This document shows positions 1 to 4,682 of a stretch of DNA of 5,579 nt, in pieces. The notes under the pieces were generated by a model, which saw only the letters and a list, made by a program, of their open reading frames with translations, was not told the DNA's origin and made no database searches. Where the stretch lies: contig CAIYBQ010000308.1 in assembly GCA_903924445.1 (NCBI GenBank), positions 1 through 5,579 on the forward strand, read 5' to 3'. The translations under genes and the position numbers were made by a program. Each line of letters begins with the position of its first letter. Position 1 is the stretch's first letter. Source of the stretch: an uncultured Armatimonadota bacterium (GTDB taxonomy: Bacteria > Armatimonadota > Armatimonadia > Armatimonadales > Armatimonadaceae).

Positions 1-1
1 C

Positions 2-133
2 GATGGCAAAGGCAACGGCCGCGTCAATCTGATCATGGCGGATGGTCACGCAAAGTCCTACTCCGCCAATCAGGTCGCCGCGCGCGGCGCAGGCGCAAAC
101 CTGCTATGGCGCTTCAGGAAGTGTCCGTATTAG
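2..133 (+). CDS. C-terminal fragment of a prepilin-like H-X9-DG domain protein
   Basis: Only the last 43 codons are in the window, ending in TAG at 131-133; the gene begins before base 1. The translated tail reads GKGNGRVNLIMADGHAKSY and then a short basic end. The core NLIMADGHAKSY matches the closing part of the H-X9-DG domain (usual form: a His, nine residues, then DG, followed by V-x-F-ADGH-V/A-K). That domain closes DUF1559-type proteins that start with a prepilin-type cleavage/methylation signal. These proteins are very numerous in Planctomycetes and are thought to be secreted pseudopilin-like surface or periplasmic proteins; the role of individual members is mostly unknown. The His of the motif and the N-terminal prepilin signal lie outside the window, so the family call rests on the ADGH end alone. 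The stop lies 3 bases from the stop of the convergent rhaB. Confidence 0.72.
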   Translation, partial: DGKGNGRVNLIMADGHAKSYSANQVAARGAGANLLWRFRKCPY

Positions 134-136
134 GCT

Positions 137-1591
137 TTAGAGGTCAGGGAATGCGCTGAAGCGGGCGTGCATCTCAGGATCTGGTGTGTACGTTTCAAGC
201 GTGACGCTCTCCCTAACGATGCTTCGGAGGTCATCGAGGTCCTTGACGATACCCAGCGAGATGCCTTGCAGGAGAACATTCCCAATCGCCGTTGCTTCTA
301 CCGGCCCCGCGATCACCGTGCAGCCTGTCGCATCCGCGGCGATCTGATTCAGCAGCCGGTTCTGACTCCCCCCGCCGACGATATGCAACACGCGAATCGA
401 ACGGCCGGTCACGCGCTCCATCATCCGCAGCGTCTTCCGATACTTAAGCCCCAGCGAATCCAGGCAGCAGCGAATCGTCGCCGCAACGCCCTCCGGTGGC
501 TCAACGCCTGTCGCAAGACACAGCTCACGGATCGCGCGCGGCATGTCATCCGGTGCCGCAAGGCTTGCGTGATCCGGGTCGATAACCGCCGCAAGCGCCG
601 GTGCCTCTCCAGCAAGCCGGGTTAGCTCATCGTAGGAGCGCTCACGCCCAAGGCGCGCATACGCACGGCGGGACTCCTGGACCAGCCACAAACCCGCGAT
701 GTTCTTCAGCAAACGCACGGTTCCGCAGACGCCGCCCTCATTGGTGATATTGAGCTCACACGCCTCCGCAGTCAACACCGCCTCCGACAGCTCAACGCCA
801 AGCAAAGACCATGTCCCGCTCGACAGATACGCCCAGTCATCCCCAGGCGTCGCCGGAACCGCCGCCACCGCACACGCCGTATCGTGGCCGCCAGGCGCGA
901 TCACCGGGATACCCTGCACCGCCGCGGGCAATGTCGCATCTGCAATACCACCATATGTCGCGCCCGCGGGAAGGACATCCGGCAGAATATGTGTCGGGAT
1001 GCCAAGGCGCTCAAGGACATCCACAGCCCATGTACCCGTCGTGATGTCCAGCATTTGGCTGGTGCTGGCAATCGTAAACTCAGATGCCTCTACACCCGTC
1101 AAAAGGCCATGGAGAAAGTCGGGGATGAAGAGTAACTTCGCTGTCGCTGCGAGCTGTTCAGCGTGGTTTTCTGCAAGGCTAGCCAACTGGAAGAGGGTGT
1201 TGATTGGCATCGTCTGTATGCCAGCAACCGCATAAATCTCATCCTGTGGAACCTTGGCAAAGACTTTGGCAACCTGGCCATCCGTGCGGGAATCACGGTA
1301 ATGCACCGGACTTCCAACCAGCGTGCCGCCCTTACCAATCAGCGCAAAGTCCACGCCCCAGGTGTCGATTCCCACGGATGCAAATCCGCCATCCTCAGCA
1401 GCAATCCGGATCGCATTCCGAATTTCCTGAACAAGCCCCGTCGTGTTCCAGTAAAGCGTTTCCCCGATTTTGACAGGACCGTTTGGAAATCTGTGGATGA
1501 CATTCAAGGACAGCTTTCGGTCATCCGACAGCGTCCCGATCACGCCGCGGCCGCTCTCCGCTCCGAGGTCAATCGCAAGTATTCGTGTCAT
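137..1591 (-). CDS. rhaB: rhamnulokinase (L-rhamnulose kinase), FGGY family
   Basis: Cytoplasmic kinase that phosphorylates L-rhamnulose at C1 with ATP, the second step of the classical L-rhamnose pathway (isomerase RhaA, kinase RhaB, then aldolase). The 484-residue protein is full length for the family. Visible motifs: phosphate-binding LAIDLGAESGR (residues 5-15), DTWGVDF (76-82), YRDSRT (98-103), the GGHDTACAV segment with H236-D237 (the Asp equivalent to the proposed catalytic base of the E. coli enzyme), YLSSGTWSLLG (255-265), and the ATP-site motif GGGSQNRLLNQ (406-416) ending in DATG. DLGAESGR and GGGSQN separate RhaB from xylulo-, glycero- and gluconokinases. The start at 1591 is chosen over an in-frame start 36 bases upstream because GGAGGAG sits 5 bases before this ATG and the conserved fold begins at once (MTRILAIDLG). 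No rhamnose isomerase or aldolase is in the window. It is divergent from the phosphatase gene and convergent with the prepilin-like gene. Confidence 0.95.
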   Translation of the reverse strand: MTRILAIDLGAESGRGVIGTLSDDRKLSLNVIHRFPNGPVKIGETLYWNTTGLVQEIRNAIRIAAEDGGFASVGIDTWGVDFALIGKGGTLVGSPVHYRDSRTDGQVAKVFAKVPQDEIYAVAGIQTMPINTLFQLASLAENHAEQLAATAKLLFIPDFLHGLLTGVEASEFTIASTSQMLDITTGTWAVDVLERLGIPTHILPDVLPAGATYGGIADATLPAAVQGIPVIAPGGHDTACAVAAVPATPGDDWAYLSSGTWSLLGVELSEAVLTAEACELNITNEGGVCGTVRLLKNIAGLWLVQESRRAYARLGRERSYDELTRLAGEAPALAAVIDPDHASLAAPDDMPRAIRELCLATGVEPPEGVAATIRCCLDSLGLKYRKTLRMMERVTGRSIRVLHIVGGGSQNRLLNQIAADATGCTVIAGPVEATAIGNVLLQGISLGIVKDLDDLRSIVRESVTLETYTPDPEMHARFSAFPDL

Positions 1592-1596
1592 CCCAT

Positions 1597-1603
1597 CTCC
1601 TCC
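1597..1603 (-). promoter_or_regulatory. Shine-Dalgarno site of rhaB
   Basis: Read on the minus strand this is GGAGGAG, a near-perfect anti-16S match 5 bases before the ATG at 1589-1591. It decides the start codon, since it would lie inside the coding region if translation began at the upstream in-frame ATG at 1627. An out-of-frame ATG at the 3' edge of the site is not expected to compete. Confidence 0.8.
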
Positions 1604-1616
1604 ACGCCAAACCATC

Positions 1617-1654
1617 TGCAGGTGCATTATCCGCCTTTATGGATGCAAGGTGCA
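1617..1654. promoter_or_regulatory. paired TGCA-flanked repeats, putative operator of the rhaB / phosphatase divergent region
   Basis: Two near-identical boxes occur in the 86-base divergent gap: TGCAGGTGCA at 1617-1626 and TGCAAGGTGCA at 1644-1654, about 27 bases apart. Each begins and ends with the self-complementary tetramer TGCA. The distal box overlaps the candidate rhaB -35 element. The proximal box reaches from the downstream edge of the -10 through the predicted transcription start. That placement would suit a repressor binding to two sites. The regulator is unknown and is not encoded in the window. Confidence 0.35.
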
Positions 1655-1655
1655 A
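1626..1655 (-). promoter_or_regulatory. candidate sigma-70-type promoter of rhaB
   Basis: On the minus strand, TTGCAC (1655-1650) and GATAAT (1631-1626) are separated by 18 bases. The -10 matches the consensus at 5 of 6 bases and the -35 at 3 of 6. The predicted start of transcription near 1619 leaves a leader of about 28 bases with the strong Shine-Dalgarno site in its second half, which is a coherent layout. This is inferred from sequence only; planctomycete promoters are not always of this type. Confidence 0.45.
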
Positions 1656-1677
1656 AGGTCAGGTAGGCTGGAGTCCT

Positions 1678-2187
1678 ATGCAGTTTCCGCTCCGATGCTC
1701 AGGTCTTGATGCGCCGAATCCGTGGCAGGTCGCACCCCGTGTTTACACCTGTGGGCAAGTGACCGAAGCCGATGTGCGGTGGTTTGCAGCTGTTGCCGGT
1801 GTGACGGCGGTGCTCAACCTGCTTCCGCCGACGCAGGAGATTTCCGATGAAGATGGCTGGTGGGCGGATGCGGGCATCGATTACGATGTGATTCCCATCA
1901 TTTGGATGCAGCCAACGGTGGATGGCATTCGCGCATGTACTGAGTGGCTGGCCAGGCATAGAGATGACTGTGTGCTTGTTCATTGCTCGATGAACTATCG
2001 GGTCTCCAGCCTCGTGCATGTCATCCGCAGACTCCGCGGAACGGTAAGCACTATCACGGATGATGCTTGGCTCCACGATGTCTGGGAGCCGAATCCGATC
2101 TGGATGGCTCATATTGAGCTGCTTTGCGCATCGCCGGCGAGGAGGCTGCTGGATTCTGTGAGCGCGCTGGATGCCTTTGACTTCTAG
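1678..2187 (+). CDS. atypical protein-tyrosine/dual-specificity phosphatase-like protein with a C-X4-R loop
   Basis: A 169-residue, probably cytoplasmic protein of the small bacterial PTP-like group related to DUF442. Its N-terminal part, RVYTCGQVTEADV (21-33) then GVTAVLNLLPP (41-51), matches the 'xxYTSGQPTxxxL...GVxxVINLR' opening of these proteins. The signature loop is VHCSMNYRVSS (101-111) with C103 as the expected nucleophile and R108 as the phosphate-binding Arg. The spacing is C-X4-R, one residue shorter than the C-X5-R of classical PTPs. The WEPNPIWMAHIE stretch near 136-147 is also typical of the group. The substrate is unknown. The start at 1678 is preferred because GGAG lies 4 bases upstream (1670-1673) and the family N-terminus follows; an in-frame GTG at 1585 would overlap rhaB, and an ATG at 1639 has no clear ribosome site. 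The gene is divergent from rhaB. Its TAG overlaps the stop of the next gene. Confidence 0.8.
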   Translation: MQFPLRCSGLDAPNPWQVAPRVYTCGQVTEADVRWFAAVAGVTAVLNLLPPTQEISDEDGWWADAGIDYDVIPIIWMQPTVDGIRACTEWLARHRDDCVLVHCSMNYRVSSLVHVIRRLRGTVSTITDDAWLHDVWEPNPIWMAHIELLCASPARRLLDSVSALDAFDF

Positions 2188-3869
2188 GGTTTCTTCGGAG
2201 CCGGATCATCCTTACGGCCATTCGGATCATTGATTGGAACAAAGATAAACGGTTCATTCAGCGAGCTGTAGTAGCTGAAGTCACTCACCGGTTCCAGCGG
2301 AGCGTTGTATACCTTTGTCGCGATACGGTGCAGCAGGGTAAGTGGCGAGCACTTATCAATGTCACCGATGGCCCCTTTGTACTTCTCTGGCATCCGCACG
2401 GCCATGAGAGTACCTTTGACTTCATCCATGTCCGTACCTTTTGCGGATCCCCAGTCGAGGTTCATCCGGGGCCCATGGTCACCGATGATCACGGTGATTG
2501 TGTCGCGATGAGGCTTGGCATCGATGGCTTCGATGGCAGTGAGGACCTTGGTGTTGATCGCCTTTAGCTGCGCGACATAGGCGGTCTGGTATTTGGCCTT
2601 TCCAATTTGCTCGACGAGTTTCTTGCCATCCAAAAGTGTAAATGTACGGCCATTTGGCTGAACTGGACCGCCATTTTCATCGAAGACAAACGGTGGATGT
2701 GGGGCGAGCACGTGGACAAACGTTGCCTTGGGTTCTGTAAGCTCGGTTGACATTTCCCAGAAGCGGAACACATCCCGTAGCTGCTGGCGATGTGTACGAA
2801 CGCCGTTTTCATCTATCAATGAGAGAAGGGAAAGTGGTGTGCGCTCGATCAGAAGTCGCAGGGCCGTTTCCACCTGGTAGCTCATGATGATGTTGGAGGT
2901 GGATGCGAATGTTAGGTCAGCGCTTGGCATCGCCGTGAGGTTGGTGCCGCTCGGAACGCTGATGATCTTGTGGCCCTGTTTACGGAGGATTTGCCAGAGG
3001 ATGGCACTGTCAACTGTGTTGGTTACGACTCCGGCCAGAGCGACATCGGTCGATCGTTTTAGCTGGTCAACAGGTTTGAAATTGAGCATCGATGCGACAG
3101 AAAGCACCGTTTGTGTGTAGTTTGCGTGGCTGCGCTTCGCGACGGAGAAGCCTTTGGATTCAAGGGCATTCAGGAAGGGCTGGTTGTCGTAGTCGTAGTA
3201 AGCCTTGATGACATCATCGCGTCCGTAGGCATCAAGAAGCACAATTTGAAGGTCGGGAAGCTCAGCACCACCTGACGTGCTGGGCTGCTTTTTGACGAGA
3301 TTCTTGGCGGCATCCAGTGTGTGGACCGGGGCATCATCTTTGTTTCCGCTGGTGATGTTCTGCATATAAGCCGCGTAGTTGGCGGTCTTTTGAGCATCTT
3401 TCCATGGCGTTGTCACCAGTGGGATGAGCATCAGGGTGATGGTGATAGCCGTGAATGCACCAAATGCTTTTTGGATACGCTTGCGGAGGAGAACGGCAAC
3501 CAATGATCCGAGCAGTGCAAAGCCTAACCAGAGATAGGTCCCAACGGTTTCAGCATGTGCGCCGTCAAAGAAGTATGCGACCAGGACAGCGGGACCAACC
3601 ACAAGATCACGAAACGCAAAGATAAAGAGGATGAAGGCACTTAGCAGCATCGCCGCAAAGCGACCCGTTTCCACCTTCCGGATACATGCGAGTACAACGC
3701 TAGCTGCAACCGCAAACAGGGTTGCAATCCCGGCTGGCATCAGCATTATGTCGGTTGGAATCTCAAGCCGATTGACGGCAGCGAGTGTAATCAGGGGATA
3801 GAGGCAGGTCGCTGCGATGGGTAATGCAAGAAGCAGCGCCTGCTTAGAAAACGATATGAGCTTGGACAC
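2184..3869 (-). CDS. membrane-anchored sulfatase-like / alkaline-phosphatase-superfamily hydrolase or transferase
   Basis: The 561-residue protein has about five membrane helices at residues 10-32, 40-62, 71-100 (possibly with a short re-entrant part), 111-128 and 136-153, then a linker and a large, presumably periplasmic catalytic domain from about 205. This layout resembles LTA synthases and phosphoethanolamine transferases. Metal-centre motifs are LLDAYGRDD (D213), SHANYTQTVLSVASMLN (247-263, with T254 or T252 the likely nucleophile), HVLAPHPPF (386-394) and IIGDHGPRM (461-469, D464 and H465). No Cys/Ser-x-Pro-x-Arg sulfatase maturation motif is seen, so a true sulfatase is unlikely. Transfer or cleavage of a phosphate-containing group on an envelope glycan is the best guess. 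The start is GTG at 3867-3869, supported by GGAG 5 bases upstream. The small YLDPG gene upstream is co-directional, probably one operon. The stop overlaps that of the convergent phosphatase gene, with no room for a separate terminator. Confidence 0.85.
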   Translation of the reverse strand: MSKLISFSKQALLLALPIAATCLYPLITLAAVNRLEIPTDIMLMPAGIATLFAVAASVVLACIRKVETGRFAAMLLSAFILFIFAFRDLVVGPAVLVAYFFDGAHAETVGTYLWLGFALLGSLVAVLLRKRIQKAFGAFTAITITLMLIPLVTTPWKDAQKTANYAAYMQNITSGNKDDAPVHTLDAAKNLVKKQPSTSGGAELPDLQIVLLDAYGRDDVIKAYYDYDNQPFLNALESKGFSVAKRSHANYTQTVLSVASMLNFKPVDQLKRSTDVALAGVVTNTVDSAILWQILRKQGHKIISVPSGTNLTAMPSADLTFASTSNIIMSYQVETALRLLIERTPLSLLSLIDENGVRTHRQQLRDVFRFWEMSTELTEPKATFVHVLAPHPPFVFDENGGPVQPNGRTFTLLDGKKLVEQIGKAKYQTAYVAQLKAINTKVLTAIEAIDAKPHRDTITVIIGDHGPRMNLDWGSAKGTDMDEVKGTLMAVRMPEKYKGAIGDIDKCSPLTLLHRIATKVYNAPLEPVSDFSYYSSLNEPFIFVPINDPNGRKDDPAPKKP

Positions 3870-3872
3870 AGA

Positions 3873-3878
3873 CTCTCC
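3873..3878 (-). promoter_or_regulatory. Shine-Dalgarno site deciding the GTG start of the sulfatase-like gene
   Basis: On the minus strand the bases read GGAGAG, with the GGAG core 5 bases before GTG at 3869-3867. The GTG is the first codon giving the full first membrane helix preceded by a short basic N-terminus (MSKLISFSK). The next methionines lie inside membrane segment 2, too late to be starts. Confidence 0.6.
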
Positions 3879-3964
3879 ACGGGGTTGGGACGGGTGTGGT
3901 TATGCGACGGTGTCCGCAGTGGGGCGGGAAGGGGAACGACCGGAAACCTGTTGACGAACTCTGG

Positions 3965-4174
3965 TTAAGGCTTTGGGGTGCCCTTACCGGCTTTGGTTCG
4001 GAACCAGTTGCGGAAGGTGTAGAGCAGTCCTGCGGCACTAGCAATAAGGAGCTGAGTGGCCATGCTGCCTGCACCTGGATCGAGGTACGCGGCCGCTGGC
4101 GCTTCCGTTGCTGCAACAACAACTGTCAATAGCAGGGAAAGACTGAATATATTTTGGAATAGTTTTATTTTCAT
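3965..4174 (-). CDS. small exported/membrane protein with YLDPG(A/T)GS signature
   Basis: A 69-residue protein of unknown function. Residues 1-8 form a basic start (MKIKLFQN), 9-22 a hydrophobic core, and PAAA ending at residue 29 a plausible signal-peptidase site. The mature part would begin directly with YLDPGAGSM (30-38), followed by a second hydrophobic helix (about 38-54) and a basic Gly/Lys/Pro-rich tail. Small proteins with 'YLDPGTGS' after a signal peptide plus one membrane helix recur in bacteria, in my recollection often next to sulfatase-like or alkaline-phosphatase-like envelope genes, which is the arrangement here. The gene ends 95 bases before the sulfatase-like gene on the same strand. 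ATG at 4174 is preferred to an in-frame GTG at 4219, because the GTG adds a polar stretch ahead of the signal peptide and has no ribosome site. The ATG itself has only a weak Shine-Dalgarno sequence. Confidence 0.72.
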   Translation of the reverse strand: MKIKLFQNIFSLSLLLTVVVAATEAPAAAYLDPGAGSMATQLLIASAAGLLYTFRNWFRTKAGKGTPKP

Positions 4175-4249
4175 TGTATTACCGTCATCACAGACTGAAT
4201 TATCGGTTGTTTGGTTCACTTATTTAGGAGAGGAAGGTCTCAAAATGCA

Positions 4250-4275
4250 TGTGATTTAGTAGGAATAAAATCACA
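4250..4275. promoter_or_regulatory. spaced inverted repeat TGTGATTT-N10-AAATCACA upstream of the YLDPG gene
   Basis: Two perfect 8-base arms are separated by 10 bases, centred about 88 bases upstream of the YLDPG start codon. It could be an operator for a dimeric regulator or a hairpin in a long leader. The outer TGTGA and TCACA recall CRP half-sites, but they are 16 bases apart rather than 6, so a normal CRP site is excluded. Confidence 0.35.
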
Positions 4276-4383
4276 CCTGCTGGTGTCCCAAATACTGTGA
4301 ACATATCGGAGTTGCTGTACGTCACGGGTTCTTTATCGTCTTGATTCCCGATGACTCACACCAACGTCCAACCCTGACTACAG

Positions 4384-4395
4384 TGTTACGTAACA
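4384..4395. promoter_or_regulatory. perfect 12-base palindrome TGTTACGTAACA
   Basis: An uninterrupted 12-base palindrome in non-coding DNA, overlapped on its right side by a second imperfect inverted repeat, AACAT-N5-ATGTT (4392-4406). The position, about 210 bases upstream of the YLDPG start, is far for a simple repressor site but possible for an activator. No bound protein can be named from sequence. Confidence 0.3.
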
Positions 4396-4499
4396 TCATG
4401 AATGTTAGATGAATAGCAACAAATGTCGTAGTGATTTGTATGGTTGACTTTGGTGGTTTGGACTAAAAACGCACTGGAAGACGATGGGATACTTACGGT

Positions 4500-4598
4500 T
4501 TACCCCGCGATGACATCTTTGACGACATTGCCCCTGGCATCCGTTAGGCGGAAATCGTTGATTTGTACTTCAAAATCATCATCACCACACGATTTCAC
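4500..4598 (-). pseudogene. 3'-end remnant of a second DUF1501 gene
   Basis: On the minus strand, bases 4556-4500 translate to DFRLTDARGNVVKDVIAG and a TAA stop. The intact neighbour ends DFRLTDVKGNVVKDIIAG and TAG. Over the 57 bases including stops, 49 are identical. Three residue changes (V to A, K to R, I to V) are conservative and several other differences are silent. Similarity continues weakly for about 15 bases past the stop but breaks sharply upstream of the DF codons, where the open frame reads VKSCGDDDFEVQIN back to a GTG at 4598. The rest of the DUF1501 domain is absent. A deleted tandem paralogue is the simplest explanation. A real 32-residue peptide is possible but poorly supported. 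Confidence 0.6.
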
Positions 4599-4602
4599 CC
4601 CT

Positions 4603-4635
4603 GAAAAAACACAGCTTCTAGAAACTGTGTCTTTC
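4603..4635 (-). terminator. intrinsic terminator of the DUF1501 gene
   Basis: On the minus strand, ACACAG (4630-4625) pairs perfectly with CTGTGT (4614-4609), and the downstream arm runs directly into a T-run (six T in the tract 4609-4604). The 10-base loop contains TTCTAGAA, which can pair further (TT/AA around CTAG), and weak A/T pairing extends the base through AAAG. The position, 48 bases after the DUF1501 stop at 4683 on the same strand, is right for a Rho-independent terminator. The stem is short and only half G/C, so termination may be partial. Confidence 0.6.
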
Positions 4636-4682
4636 AAAGGATGCCTGCGTAAATCAACAGAGCAGTTAGGGGTATGTGAGCT

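Larger units (their letters stand above)
4175..4682. other. 508-base gene-poor region between the YLDPG gene and the DUF1501 gene
   Basis: By eye this stretch is more AT-rich than the flanking genes and contains no convincing intact gene. It should hold the promoter of the YLDPG/sulfatase-like operon; no strong -35/-10 pair is visible, the best -10 being GATAAT on the minus strand at 4204-4199. From left to right it carries a spaced dyad (4250-4275), a perfect palindrome (4384-4395), a DUF1501 3'-end remnant (4500-4598), and a terminator hairpin (4603-4635). Bases 4276-4383 and 4396-4499 show nothing further that I can support. Confidence 0.6.

Noticed and set aside
167..1666. Several plus-strand and other-frame open frames across rhaB
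   Set aside because: All lie opposite or within the well-supported rhaB coding frame and show no recognisable domain; the Arg/Pro/Ser-rich composition is typical of shadow frames in GC-rich genes.
1585..1677. Longer phosphatase beginning at the GTG at 1585
   Set aside because: It would overlap the rhaB start and use its promoter region as coding sequence; the extra 31 residues do not resemble the family, and a ribosome site supports 1678.
3994..4004. GGTTCGGAACC small palindrome
   Set aside because: It lies inside the coding sequence of the YLDPG protein, has a one-base centre, and is not followed by a T-run; probably chance.
4175..4219. 15-residue N-terminal extension of the YLDPG protein from a GTG at 4219
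   Set aside because: It would put a polar acidic stretch before the signal peptide, and no ribosome site precedes the GTG.
4250..4275. CRP-type binding site
   Set aside because: TGTGA and TCACA are 16 bases apart instead of 6.
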